Positions 46,501 to 59,286 of a DNA stretch of 64,000 bases are shown here, one piece after another; the stretch's first letter is position 1, and every line of letters starts with the position of its first letter. Under the pieces are notes generated by a model, which did not search any database, was not told the DNA's origin, and was given only the letters and a program-made list of their open reading frames with translations. A program made the position numbers and the translations under genes. This stretch comes from Eleginops maclovinus (Eukaryota; Chordata; Actinopteri; Perciformes; Eleginopidae), in contig NC_086357.1 of the NCBI RefSeq assembly GCF_036324505.1, positions 23,375,793 to 23,439,792 of the forward strand, in the 5' to 3' direction.

Positions 46501-49500
46501 TATGTGCTTGTCCTCCAGGGGATCCTCATGAGTTTTCCTGCTAAACATTCATCACGTGTAATTGGGGCTCTGTTCTCCACACTGCGACACTCCGAACAGC
46601 TTTTCCTCTTTCTTCCCCTAGAGTGAAGTAAGAACGTTTGTTTGACATTTGTCCATAACATCTGCTCACTGGGGTTTTCAGCTGTGCAGCTTATTAACAA
46701 TGCTACAAGCAAACATGTGTTTCCCTTTACGGAGCTAGGCAAAGAAACACATCATCCAGCCTGCCACTATCCAGCCCCTTCCACAACAATGAGCCCTTTC
46801 TCTGGTATTTACCCACTTCCAGTCAGGGGAAGAATGGGCTTTTGAACATGAACACGATGAAATGTGGTCCGACCTGATCTATTGTTGAGGAGACACCCCT
46901 CTACCCAACCCCTCTGCTTCCCAAATATTGAATTAAACCAGCTAGTTTGATCCGTGGATACTTTAAATCAGAACAGGACAGATTATATAGACGGGTCTGT
47001 TTGTAAAACCTGTTTTCCTACCTTACTGACTTGAATTCAGTCATACTGAAAAAGGTGCACACTAGCTCCAGAGCAAGGCACCTCTACATGATATTGGGGC
47101 TCTTTAATGGTGGAACGAGTTTCTTGCGATATCACGACTCCAGAAATTATACACATCTTTGTCCCACCTGTTTTGACTGGACATCAACTATTGAAATGTG
47201 TTTTGTTTTTTGTAAAGATGAACTATTCAGCTCATTTTCAGGTTCATATTCTGCATTTTTCTGCCTCTACTGTGAAGAAAGAGCCCAGTCTGCTCTGATA
47301 GGGATTTGGCCTTTCTAAATAACTCTTTATATATAACCTAACCTCTTTATCTTTCCTGTTTCATCCCTCTCTTGTAGAAGCTGTCTTACCTTTCTACGCA
47401 CCTGTTGCTCTTTGGCCGAGTGGATCTTGACATGCTTGCGTAGAGAGCTGGGATCTGTGTAGCGCTTGGTGCAGCCGGGGATCTGACATGCGTATGGTTT
47501 CTACAGGCAGAAAAACAATATTTCACTTTAGTTTTAAGTTTGTGTAACATTTAAAATCACTTTACTGTAAAGACAAAGACACAATACACACATTTGGCAG
47601 TTTTGTAGAAAGATATGAGAGAACAATGAGGGGAATTCAGGTGTAAATAAGCACTTTTTGTACAAAGTAAGTTTGAAATATAATGAAGTAGAGGCAGAGT
47701 TGAAGTCCTACCTTGCAGCTGACAGAGGAAGTAAGAAGAGGGAAAAAAGGCATGAAAAAGAGAGAAGAAAATATCTGTCATTAAACATTTCAATAACAAA
47801 TGATCTCCTTGATAGTTTGTATTTGAATTCAGAACCTCCAAGTTTTTTTTACTTGCTGTGCTGCTTTTCTTCTCCCATTGAATTAGTGAACTGTCTCTTT
47901 GTGATCAAACAACATCAATGCAACATAATTAATAAGAATACTCGACAATGCCTGTCACATGTGAAGTCAATTATAAAGAAATGGTTAGGTTTTTTATTTG
48001 CATGTTTAAGAAAATAGGACTGTGATGGGATTTTTCTACTTTCTACTAAATTCTGAACGAATAAAGTGTTGTTGGTGTTACTGAATACCTTCAGTATGAC
48101 CTGTATGCATGCTGACATACAGATGTGTAAGGAGGGAAATGTTGGAATCTGTAGAATTACTTAATTGTGATGGAGTTTCCTCATCATTTCACATTCTTCC
48201 CATTAACCAAGCAAATACAGCATGTAGTCGCAGATTGAGGGATTTTCCGCAGTAATTTTTCTCTTCATCGTCAGGAATATACGTTGCCCATTAAAGTGTA
48301 AGAGGATACGCAGCTTTATTAGCTCTGCCTCCACACCACGACCTTCTCTGTAAATAAGCCGTTGTTATTGCAAGGCGCTTACAGTGCCACTCATCTTCGC
48401 CATGTTTGTTTTGTCAAGCAACAAAACAGCGCAGAACGTTGAGTAGGAAAAAAATCAAGCACAACTTCTGTGGAGGATAAATACCATTAAAGCTTGAAAA
48501 TGATTTCCCTGTAAAGTGTTTCTGGCAGGGCAGGCCGCTGGCACAGTGACGGCCTCAGCGGGGCGTTAATGTGAAGCCATAAGCATCAGGGTCCCAGATT
48601 AGCTGTATCGTTTATATCACACTGAGGAGAGATCGGGCCGTGGAAGAAAATCCCGAACTGATAGAAAAACAGAAGTCTGCTTATGTTAAGGTTCTGAGTG
48701 ATTTATTATTACGTGCACTGAAAGCAGTGGTGTCGGGCCAACGCAGGGAAACACAGGGGGAAAATATTCTGGAAATATAAATAATATAAAAATACTCAAA
48801 TGAGAATCTATATCATTGAGAGCTTTGCAGAAGCTGGTGAATTCGAGTGATTAAAACTGGTATTTATTCTATCTGGCTTTTTTAGTACTTGGTCATATAG
48901 TCTGAATCCACCTCTCTGACCTCAGAAGGGAAAACCATTTTTACAAGCACATAAAAAAAAAATCAGAACCCCTTTGTAACTAATCGACTGTCTAATACCT
49001 GCAACCATTTTTAGGGCTCTGAAAAATAGTATTTAATGAACAAATTTGGTTCATATTTTGAATTATCCTTTGAAGAATTTACATTTATATCCAGTCTGCA
49101 ATGAAGAGGTTTGTTTAGTCACTGAATATACAGCCCCGGAAAAGATTAAGAGACCAGAGCATAATCATGTTCTCTTGTTTTATTATTTATAGGTATGTCA
49201 AATTAATTAGTATTATTTATTTTATTTTATTCTATAAACTAATGACACTTCTTCTCTATGTGGAAATTCAACAAACACTGGAATGGCTGCCGTACATGTA
49301 GAGATAAAGATTTAAGAAAAATGTGGAGTGGTCTCTTAAATTTTCTCGGAGCTGTTTATCTTATTCTTATATATCTTATTTAGGGGGTATAGATAGAGGG
49401 TGCTATGTGTTGTTTAGATTGTAACAACCTCAGAGAATTGTTTTAACTTTGCGTGCACTAATAATCCATAGAACATTTACATAAGGTTAATTTTGGATGC

Positions 49501-50547
49501 ATACAAACCCAGACTTCACTGCCTGATTGTAACAGGGTAGACATTTATAAATGCATATTTTTTTACTAAATAATGTCCTTGATTTCCAGAGATGTGATAA
49601 AATGATATTATTGTTGGCTTTAAGTGGTGCATATGTTTTAGTGATCACAAATGAACTAAAACTATCCCCAAACCTTGCAGATATTTTAATTAAATAGTTG
49701 CTTAGTAGCAAGAAATGACTGTCGAGTTGTCTGAATTGTGGGAATGAATACTAACGTACGTTATTTGAGCAAAAATAAGCTATTTATTCCAGAGCTGTGT
49801 TGGCCTGTGGATGGTGATAAAGTGAGGTATTGGTGCGTGGCTGAGACATGACGAGTGGCAGCGATGGGTGACTCAACCTTTCCCTTCCTCTATACCGGTC
49901 AGAGAAACAGGCGAAGCTGTGTCTGCAAATTCAGCTCCAATCCAAGTGTGTTAGCGACCTGAAGGAACTGATCGTTTAATGATCTGACACGTCACTGCCA
50001 GCATAGAGAGAGTCAAACATCTCAGTGACTGACAGCTAATTAAACACTTACACTGTCAAGATGTGGAAATAGGCATTAAGACTTGGAGAGAAGTTTAACT
50101 TGAAGGAGGGATCACAGCGTGAGCAGACACACTCATAATGAATGGAAGTTCGTTGATAGATTAATGAATACCTCACATTTTAATTTTGCACAGAATCCAA
50201 TCCCTAAATAGATGTGAAACTAAATATTTTATTCGACATATTTGAATATTTAGCGACCAAAATGTCATGCAGATGTGTTTCCTTCAGCTAAGCGACCACC
50301 CACGCTGTTTTCGGCAAAGATCGGTTAAGCATTAACCAACTCTGGTGAGACATTGGGACAGAGCAGAGACTTGAGGGTTCCTGACCGTGTCCAGGTGAGT
50401 GCGCTGATGCTTGGCTCGGTCGCTGGAGTTGCTGAAAGCTTTCTGGCAGCCGGGGTGCTGGCACAGGTACGGCTTCTCTCCTGTGTGGCTCCTCAGGTGG
50501 ATCTTCAGGTTCTCCAGACGTGAGAACGCTTTGTTGCAGCCCTCGAA
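31624..50547 (-). CDS. glis1: GLIS-family Krueppel-like zinc-finger transcription factor, C-terminal 337 residues (last seven exons)
   Basis: Exons in transcript order: 50547-50386, 47500-47390, 44707-44566, 40387-40207, 33716-33586, 31995-31846 and 31760-31624 (TAG at 31626-31624); 1014 bases, phase-consistent. The first begins [14 protein letters not shown], inside finger 3, with linker TGEKPY and finger 4 ([11 protein letters not shown]). The second holds finger 5 ([19 protein letters not shown]) and [10 protein letters not shown]. The rest is a Pro/Ser/His-rich C-terminal region ending in a conserved acidic, aromatic tail ([14 protein letters not shown], then SSVYSET). GLIS proteins bind G-rich GLIS sites in the nucleus and act as activators or repressors. 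The exon with fingers 1 and 2 was not found. Linkage to armh1/mutyh and residues such as KLR, RSPG and SSVY favour glis1. The [17 protein letters not shown] block and PHHLSPL resemble GLIS3, so the paralogue call is moderate. Confidence 0.82.
31996..33585. other. GLIS intron with degenerate minisatellite
   Basis: About 32005-32600 contains imperfect AAAGTCATAGTATA / TGTCATAA units, the same type as at 16770 and, inverted, 26160. The segment 32800-33400 is GC-richer and could be regulatory, but no motif is decisive. Confidence 0.5.
33877..34029 (+). repeat. Long polypurine (GA/GAA)n tract
   Basis: About 150 bases almost wholly A and G on the plus strand, ending in a GAAGAA run with a few C interruptions. 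It lies about 160 bp upstream, in transcript sense, of the GLIS exon at 33716-33586, where the transcript would read polypyrimidine. The Arg/Lys-rich and Phe-rich open frames are artefacts. Confidence 0.95.
37095..37128 (+). repeat. (AC)n(TC)n microsatellite
   Basis: About 11 AC units followed by TC units, in a GLIS intron. Confidence 0.9.
37543..37582 (+). repeat. (GT)n microsatellite
   Basis: About 20 uninterrupted GT units, in a GLIS intron. Confidence 0.95.
40388..44565. other. GLIS intron (4.2 kb)
   Basis: No exon-like coding signature. It contains a retroposon-like tail at 41730-41860. A 141-codon open frame at 41274-41699 runs into that repeat and has no recognisable domain. Confidence 0.5.
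41730..41860 (+). mobile_element. 3' tail of a non-LTR-type retroposon
   Basis: CATCTGGCCGGGGACAAATGA, GCCAAGTTGGCTAAAGCTG and the terminal repeats AATAAACTAATAAACTAAAC have the look of a teleost LINE 3' end with a short tandem tail. The body upstream is not recognisable as coding. Confidence 0.5.
44708..47389. other. GLIS intron (2.7 kb)
   Basis: No coding signature. A short stretch at 47240-47305 (TCTGCCTCTACTGTG, AGAGCCCAGTCTG) resembles the inside of the MITE at 17905. Confidence 0.4.
47501..50385. other. GLIS intron between finger 5 and finger 4 exons
   Basis: Mostly AT-rich. Contains a short Tc1-type MITE (49133-49358). The block 48200-48660 is mixed-composition, non-repetitive sequence of possible regulatory nature, with no firm motif. 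Confidence 0.45.
49133..49358. mobile_element. Non-autonomous Tc1/mariner-type MITE
   Basis: Left end CAGCCCCGGAAAAGATTAAG and inverted right end CAGCTCCGAGAAAATTTAAG form imperfect inverted repeats, followed on both sides by AGACCA. TA sits next to the left end; the right flank is decayed (TT). About 226 bp and no coding capacity. The ends differ from those of the 15065 element, so the families are different. Confidence 0.7.
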
Positions 50548-53211
50548 CTGTGGAGGAGGGAAACACGGCACAGGGACATGACACAGGAATGTATGCATAA
50601 ACAGAAACACACAGAGACAACCACAGTGAGACAGGTATGTGCAAGACCACAAAAGGAAACAAAAAGACGCCCACATGCATGCACACAGAAAAAAAGAAAT
50701 CAATCAGGGCATGTTCTGGTAAGATGTTGGCTCTGTATATGTACAAGTCTGTGACCACTCTTACCTCAGTCCCTTAAACACTCTTACAGCTGGAGGAGTT
50801 CACTTTACACCACATATAAACCAGCTATGGAAAAGCGAGAGATGCTTAAGAACATGGGAGGTATAATTGCAAGCTTTTTTTTCCATCGCTCTTGAATTAC
50901 GTGGCCAATCCAGCGTCCTTTGTTGAAAACGAGGTCCACTTGAAAGACAGAAGCGTGCGTGACAGTACACCTGCCTCAAGGCTGTGTCTGAATTGCAGGG
51001 GGAAACTGGAGTGTGCTGTACAGCGGCGGTTAATGGGCTGTAATGCATAGCATGAGATAAGTGTTCGGCTGTGTATAGTGCCTCGGACTGACAAGTGACA
51101 GTGACTGTGAACAGGCTCGTATCAGACCCGGCTTGGCCCATTTGATCCGAACCACTCAGCCAATGAACACCACAGATTTGTTAACACGTGAATGATTCAT
51201 GAGGCGTCTCGCGTGTCCACTCCTGCTCTTAAGCAGAAAACACGGCTGATTGGTTGATGAGACGGATCATGTCAAGACCCCCTGCTGAAGCCGCGGTGTA
51301 AAGAGTCACATCATGTATATGGGAAACAGTAGTATGGGAAGCATAGCTCAACGTCACTCATATCTACCTGAGGTTAATCTCATTATCTGTCAGGAGCAGC
51401 CGGACATCAATATACGGAGACGGTCACAGAGACAGCAAATTAAGAGCATCTTTCTTCTGCAAAGACAGTTATTTTCACACTTTAAAGACTCCAGATGCAT
51501 CATTTTATACAGGATTGCACAAAAGAGGCTTTTTGTTGAAGTATCGCACACAAATATTGATATTAAATGCTTTTATTATATTTTATTTAGATAGCTTAAA
51601 CGTATTATTCTCATATTGACCAAGAATTGAAAAATACTCAAACCGTTCTGCCTTTGTGCCATCATTTTCCACATCCCTTTATTATCTTGATTCTTGATTC
51701 AGTACATAAAAGTAAAGTGCTTATTTCAGGATCTACTCCACACTGCTGTGTGCTAAGGAAGAAGTGTGGCATGATATGACATGAAAAAGAGGAAAATGTG
51801 TATAAAATAATGGAGTTTTTATAACTGATTACTGCAAACTGCAAAAAAAAGTCAGATAAACAAACATTTATGTAGAAATTTCACAAATAAACTCTCAGTT
51901 CTCAGTGACTACAAGAATAATAAGTTGAAGTTACACGAGAAATAAAAGCTTATATGTAAGAAAATTGCTCATTTAAAATATAAGAAACAAAATATAACAC
52001 TAAAATTGATATTTTTCCATCAATTACACAATAATGCCGGACATATCTTTGACTTGCTGAGTGAGATTTAAGTGAGAGCCTATTAAAGTAAACGTTGGAA
52101 CCTAAAGTCTCCCCCCTGGTAATTTCACACCTCATCTGAAGAGTTCATTCTATGTCAAGCACCTGAACATGAGATTGAAGTCATGGAGAAAACCGCGAGC
52201 CAGGAACACTTTCTGTCTGATAAAAGCATTTTGCCACTACTACTACAACAACTACTACTTTAAGCTCTTAAGCTGTCCCTCACTGTCAGACTAAATCTCC
52301 TGAAATTACAGGTTCCCCGCTCTCTTAAATTTCCCTAAAACCAATTTCTTGCAAAAGGGCTTTTCTGACCGAGGTGAAAACGCACCATCACTGACAAACA
52401 GTTGCTGCTGCGGTCTCCACTGTCCATTGTAGCCTGACCTTTAGTGAAGCCCGCTGACAACAGGTCGGGTTACGGCTAAGGAGAGAGTGACACCATTCTT
52501 CTAATCGGCCTTCAGCTTCATCTGGGCTAAATGCTCATCCCTGGTCTCCTTCATTCACTCACACCGCTCCGGCCGGGCCTTCTATTCACTGAGGCTCCAT
52601 TTAATACGGGAGAAACCTAAGCCAGTCATGGTAGAGCCGTGTTGGGTGACCAGGCTGATCTGTGGGTGTGTGTGTGTGTGGCGCAGTAAGAGAGTCTTAA
52701 TCTGCACGGTGTTGGCTTCACAATGCACAGCTCCTCAAGAGAGTTTTAAGCCAAGAGTTTGGAAACAAAAGTATAATTTCAATATGATAAGAGACATGTT
52801 TTTTTGTTGTTTTCTCACTGTCACATTTTTTTTTACAACTGGCTACAATCTCACATGCTAAGTTTGTATAGTTTATTTAACTCAGATCAACAGTATGCAA
52901 ACTGCATACGGACGTAGGATGTGAGCTTATTAATGCTTGGAGAGACAGACATGTTATGCTAATAAATCGCACAAATGTATGGGTCAACCTTCTGTAAAAA
53001 GCATCAGTATCAGTAAAATGGTCCCCCTGCATATAAGAATCAGGATTAAATGTATTAAACTAAGTCTAAAATTGTAAATATTATGATATGAGTAAAGACA
53101 ATTAGGTTTATTGACACTTACTGGTACTACAGACATGTATTTTGATCCAAAATCTAAAGGAGGGTTCTTTAGGGTTAGGGTTGTACAAGACGTTTTTAAG
53201 ACGTGTAGAGT
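50548..53211. other. Upstream GLIS intron sequence
   Basis: No gene recognised. The exon with zinc fingers 1 and 2 should lie upstream, but no HSGEKPNKC-type coding block was found on the minus strand. The block 51120-51300 (ATTCATGAGGCGTC, CTGATTGGTTGATGAG) is GC-richer and unique-looking. Confidence 0.45.
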
Positions 53212-53462
53212 CGGAGGATGAAACCCTCTTTATTGTCACATGCATGCACACAGCAGAGCACACACAGTGAAATTGGTCCTCTGCATTTAACCCATCCTAG
53301 TACTAGGAGCAGTGGGCAGCTATTGTGCAGCGCCCAGGGAGCAATGGGGAGGGGGGGATTGGAGGTGTCCGCTGCCTTGCTCAAGGGCACCACATCAGGG
53401 CCTAGGAGGTGAACTGGGACCTCTCCAAGTAGCAGTCCACCTTCCATATTGGAGAGGTCCCA
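53212..53462 (-). mobile_element. 5'-truncated SINE, inverted relative of the 8540 element
   Basis: Read on the minus strand: CAGTTCACCTCCTAGG, GGTGCCCTTGAGCAAGGCA, ACCAATTTCACTGTGTGTG and a GACAATAAAGAGGGTTTCAT tail, shared with 8640-8776. The tRNA-like head is missing. It carries an extra internal block (GGGTTAAATGCAGAGG) absent from the first copy. Confidence 0.75.
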
Positions 53463-56400
53463 GTGTGTATTGTGTGGTGAGGCTAATACTGAGAAGAGCA
53501 ATGTATAAAAGCTATGACTCCTTGACTAGACAGCATTGAGTCACAATAAAGGCACAGGACTGGAATGCACTAATGAATAAAATATTTACCCTGGACTCAT
53601 CCACACACTCACTGAGTCCAGGCTTTAGCATACAATCATGGAAAAAATGTCTTTAAGAGTTCTCATCACGCAGCGCCGTTCAGCGGAAACATATTATTCT
53701 TTAGTCATGCCAATCAAAGGTTTCAGATGGAAATGAGAGACGCAGCGAGGGTGGGAAAGTTTAATAAAAATCAGAGGAACATCCACACTGCCCTAGCAGT
53801 CATGACAGACGCGGTCCACGGCGATGTCTGAAACGCGGCGCCAAACATTTGGAAAACAAACACCACTATTATTGACGTGCCAAATGTGTGTATTTATATG
53901 TAAGGGAATAATCACTCTTTCATTGCTTTCTTTTCCCCAATACAAATTTGAAGCTAAATTATAGTAACGGGTCCGTGGAGGAAAGCGTGTTAATCGTGTC
54001 GAGCGTATTATTGCTCGGGAAGCTGCAGCAGCAGGGAGGCGGAGGAGGGTTCACTGCCTGCTGGGAAACCAACAGGCTCTGCCACCCCGAGGCACTGACG
54101 CTACCCAGAAGCCTGCATGAGGTATTTTACGCAACAGAGATTTTTCAGCAAAGCCAATTCGATCTGTAAAATGGATTCTTTTTCATAGTAAATGGGATGT
54201 CAAAAACCTACTTAGGTTTGGATATTTTGGACATGCAGGGGAAATCCAGTATTGCTCCTGTTGTTGAAGCAAAGTGTTTTAACAGTACTGATTTCAGCAA
54301 TTTGTAGTCTCTTGATGATGAGCCATGGCCATTATATACCAGGGTTATGAGTTTTATCCCAACTTGAAAAGAATCAGAATCAAAACAGGATACTTTACTT
54401 AGAAATATGATTTTGTAAGTTGTCCAAATCCTTAAAAAAATCAATTGAATTAAATAAAAATGTTATATAAGCATAGAGAAGTAAAATTGTACTACACTAT
54501 ACCACACTAATACATATGTAAAAAGGTGTATAGTACAACAGAATGTATGATAGTAATGCTGAAAACCAGATTATTAACCCAAGTAAAATATTGCTGATAA
54601 AAACATCTAAAACTACGCAAAAAACGCATAAACGTCAATAGGTTCTCTGTATCGTCCAAGAGGAGATTCCCCCCCAAAAACAAACTGTTTAGAGTAATGA
54701 GCACATGAGTTAGAGTGGTATAAACATGGAGCTGTGCCGGCCAAGGCTTCTGACACAGGATTGATTTTACCTTTGATATTATCTATGAAAACAGTTTAGA
54801 CAGCACTAATCACATTAATTGCTTTAAACATGTTTAGTTTTCCTCTCTGAAAACTCCGTCTTAGGTAAACGGGCAGATTACCGCACGAGTGGAGCAGCGC
54901 CGGCAGCGTGGAGGGATTTGAGCACTGTTTGACACCGTCTCACTCTTGAGTAGGGGGTTCAGTAGCTCGGTAAACATTTGGGATGACAGCGGGGTCTTGA
55001 CATGGCTGAAGGGGGCGAGAGCGGGGTTGAGAGGCTGGACAGGCGGCTGATCACTACGGACAGATTATGGACGCAGCATGCAGGCGAGTGGAGGTGCGGC
55101 GGGCCTGAGGCCTTCATGGGAAATGACTCCTGACTGGCAGGGAGAAGGCCAAACAGAGCCAGGGCTAAAAGGCAGCAGTGTGCGGCTCCGCTCACATGCG
55201 GCGGCTCATTAGCAACCTGCAGGAGCTGTGGATGATGGAAACAAACCAGCCGTTATGGAGGGGTGTCCGCAGGAAATATAGCTGCTGACATGCAAAGCAG
55301 AGATCTGATTTAAAGCTTTAATGCATGACGTAGGAAGAGAAATGAAGAGGGGAGAGAAGCAGAGATCAGTCGGGGGAGAAGTACCGTTATGGATTTCTTA
55401 CTTAGAAATACTCGATCACGTGTAAAAGTCCTGCATTTTAAATCAAGTTAAGTAAAGGTATAAAAATGTACTTACTGTACCAAAATCGAAAAGTACGAAA
55501 GTACGTATTACACCCAAAAGCCCATTTCAGAATAATGTATATTAAATGACTGGATTATGACATACGTTCATCACAGCTGGTTAATGTGGAACGAATTCAA
55601 ATGACTTTCATTGCTGTAGGATATCTTAACCTATAATAATACAAGCTAACTTATTTATTGGTTTTTGCAACAATTTCTAATCTGAATCTCTACAGTAACT
55701 GGCAGCTGAAGTTGTAAAATAAATTGAGATAAGAGTAAGAATATTTCTGAAGTAGAAAGTTCTAGAGTAGAAGTGAGGAGTGTAAAATGTAAAAGCTCAA
55801 GTACAGCACCTCAAAATTGAACATACAGTCCCTGGGTAAATGTTCTTAAATCTACAGCCGTCGATGACTGTGGCTGCAAGTGCTGTCACATATATTTTAA
55901 AGGAGTCATTTCCTACTACAAATAATCTCAATGTTTTCTCTGCTGACACTTAAGCTTTTCTGCAGTTGATTTAGATGCATGGGAATCTCCATTAGCACTT
56001 ATATCTTATCTTTGTGGCCCTGTGAAGTAACTGTAGAGCAGGCCACTGACTAATGACAGGGGCATGGGACTCAACTGTTTGCTGCTTACTAGCATGACAT
56101 TCACTATTACTCATGTTCAGAGGGCCCCCCCATTAAAGGAAATAGAGCTTAAAAGCCTCGACCAACTCTCCGCTGTGATTAGTTATAACTAACACATCCA
56201 GGCTCCTTCACTGCCAAGCCTGACAGACAAGATGAGGGGCAAAGAAAGAGTTGTGGTGGCAAGAAAGAAAACACTGCCAAATAAAACATGTTATAAAGTG
56301 TGAATGCTCAAAAGCCGCCTGTATAAGTTTATACGTATGAAAAAAGGGGTTTGAGGGGAACGAGTTGGTTTATCACAAGGTGTCTTTCTCTGCCCTGACC

Positions 56401-59286
56401 AACGAGGAAAACCACCAACACTTCGGATCTGTTCGGAGGGGAGGCTGAGCTGCAGAGTGGCCCGGCTGCGGATGGGAAGAACATGTGCATTTAATCTGCC
56501 TGCTTCCAAATGCCCTGTGGCAACCACAGCAAAGAGCAGAAAAACGTAAATGGATGAAATTATATCCATATGATTCAACGAGACAGCTAAGGAGAGGCAG
56601 GTTTCTCATGCGCTTCGTCAGGATACAAAATTAAACACAGCTTGGCTAAAACATTCACATTACATAGTTTACACATATCATTTCCAGTGTGGAGCGGGAC
56701 CCTCTTAGCAGCCAGCCTCATCTGTTGCGAATAGGGCTTTAATTTGAATCAAAGATAGCGCTCGACTCCTTTTTCTCTCGGAGCTGGAGCGATATTAATT
56801 CACACACATTTTGTTTTCCGTCTCCTTGAAGTGTCTATTTTCTTCACATGCCTCGTGCATTTTCCAAAATTTCTCTGGAAGCCTTGATTCATGAATCCTG
56901 AGATATGAGTACACACAGTGGATGAGTAAAGGCGAGGGAGTGTTGTCCAGATGCGAGTGAATAAGCCACCTCAGCCGATAAATTGGTGGGAGGAAGTAGT
57001 CATGTAAATGACTGGAGAAATTGTTCTTAACAGCCATTTTGCACTCATGCCTGAATAGTTTGGGGGCCAGATTAAAAACGATGTGGATGGCACAACAGGA
57101 AGCATTGGTATGATGACTTAATGAGGCTGCTCACATAATGACTGCCCAGCTGTACGGACTGTGCGCTGCAGATTGAGGAGGAAGTCCAGTGATGGATCTG
57201 AAGCGGTGGAGGCCTGGCACAGTGTGAGCCTGGCTGCACAACAACATGCTGAGGCTTCATGGAAGCACTTAACCTGCTGTGAATCAGAGGCCTTCATTCA
57301 AATGTCTACCAGCTCTGCAGCCCTGCATCAGATTAGAGAGCTAAGATGTGATTTCCTCCTTAACCGGGCTGCCTGGGGTTTACCGGTTCACCAGGTTGAG
57401 GGGAAAAGGAAAACAGGGTCACGTTCTCGGAGAGATGAAGCAGACTGAGGGGGGAAGGATATGTCTACTGTGTTATCATGCAGCGTGAGCAGAGAGGGAA
57501 ACCCACTTCCAGCTTGATTCCTCTTCTTTTTTTTTAACATATTCCATTTTATTTCTGGTCAAAGGCTCAGGGTGTCAAGAAATATTTTTCACACAGATGT
57601 ACGAGTCAGCTGTAACGCTCCCTTTAGGTCTGATAAACATTGGATCACATTTCTGAGAGTCAATTCTTCATTGAGAGGTCAGTGTTTGGATGAATGTACA
57701 ACAACCTTAGAAGATCTTTTATCCGTCTCATTGCTGGCAAATCAAAACTGACAACTTTTAGTAAAGTTTTTGGCCTATGCACGTACAACAGTTCTCCATT
57801 AACAGGCTTTTCAAACATGACAGGAATGTAGAGCTTACATGATATTTGGACAAAAGTGCATGTCAGGAGTCCAAAGGCAGATTTCCTTTTACAAGCTCCT
57901 TGACATTCATTCAAAATACTCTAAATGTTACAAAGGTAATTAGAATTTCAGCTTTTAGTTTGCACAGTCCCATACCGTATGAAGTGTAGCCTGTACATAA
58001 AAAAGTGATAATATTTTAGGTATAAGGTTAAAAAGCTAATAATCTATGGGGATTATTTTGACAGTGCTTATTCCCACAAAGCACAAAAACACATAATAAA
58101 TATAAATATTTGATTGGTCATTTATTGTGAGAACAAACTTAAATCTAGCTGCTCATTTATTCATGTTTAATTAAGTCTATTTTATTGTCTTATATACATT
58201 TACTGCAGTGATTTTAGAACAAAACATTTGACACACATTTACTTTCTTTCCATGAATTCAAACCTGTGCTCTTACAGCGCTTTTCTGAATGTGAAAATAT
58301 TCAATTTAGACTTTTCGTTGTTTTGAAACTGTTGTGGATCTGGTTCTGACAGTAAGATTGCAGTCCTGTGCTTAACCAAACTCCTTTCTTTCCAGAGCTT
58401 GGATTACCAGTACGGTCCGGTGTTTGGTGCAGATCTGAAAAGGGTCATTGTATATCCCAATGCAAAATTAATTTGCTTAATAACCACTGAATATGAGACA
58501 AATTTGGGGTGTCACTTCAAGTAAGGAGACACATGATCCCGTGACCTCCCATTCAGTGAATGACCCGTCTCCCTTCATCTAGTGACGGTGTTTATTCTCA
58601 CAAACCATCCCAACCATTTATAATAGCTAATTAGAGTGCCATACAAAGCTTTCAGTGCCACAGCCATTAGTAACCATCAAGGCATTAATTATAAACCCAT
58701 TGAAGAAATCCGAACCCGCCATGAAAAAGACAGACGCGGGGGTTACGCAAAGAAAATCCTAAACATGATCTGTGTGCCGAGCCGGCGCCTGGACTGATGT
58801 TACTGGCAGTCCATGCAGGATCCAGTTTGACGGGCCCATGAGCTCCTCTGACACCCGGGCTTCAATCTGTCCAGCACCTCTCACTCGCACCTGCATCCAT
58901 TCTCACACTCGCTTTCTCTCACTGTCTCTCTTATACAACCGTCTGCCAATAGGCTCCTCGTGCTCCGGGCCGACAATGGGGTGTTATATACCTCAAAGTG
59001 CTCTGTGACTCCGTTTCATATCCATGCTATTGGGGGATGATGGACAGCAATTCAGCAACAGCCAGTAATGACAATAACGTTATAGTTAATTGATCAACGT
59101 TATTGGTTCTTTGTTAGACTATTGCACAGTCCAACGCGATGATGGGCCAGTGCTCTACTATTGGATCGTCCTTAATATTATCCATAATTTACTCCTACTC
59201 TGACTATGCCAAATTGACTTACTTGGAAAAAAAGGTCTTTATTTGACCTTTTCTACTTCTGTTGTGTTTTCCTTAAATTGCCCGAT
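53463..59286. other. Distal GLIS intron or spacer sequence
   Basis: Long mixed-composition sequence without recognised genes. The stretch 54850-55240 is GC-rich. A decayed AAGTAAAAGT-type repeat lies at 55380-55815. Short open frames, including 78 codons at 55195-54959 on the minus strand, have no family signature. Confidence 0.4.
55380..55815. repeat. Decayed 'AAGTAAAAGTAC' repeat
   Basis: Pieces such as CTTAGAAATACTCGATCACG, AAAAGTCCTGCATTTTAAAT, AAGCCCATTTCAGAATAATG and AGTGTAAAATGTAAAAGCTC parallel the 3935-4430 repeat (AATGTCCCATTTCAGAATGAG). Same dispersed family. Confidence 0.45.

Noticed and set aside
54959..55195. 78-codon minus-strand frame starting MSGAAHCCLLALALFGLLPAS, considered as a GLIS N-terminal or signal-peptide exon
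   Set aside because: GLIS proteins have no signal peptide, and no zinc-finger coding or consistent splice site follows.
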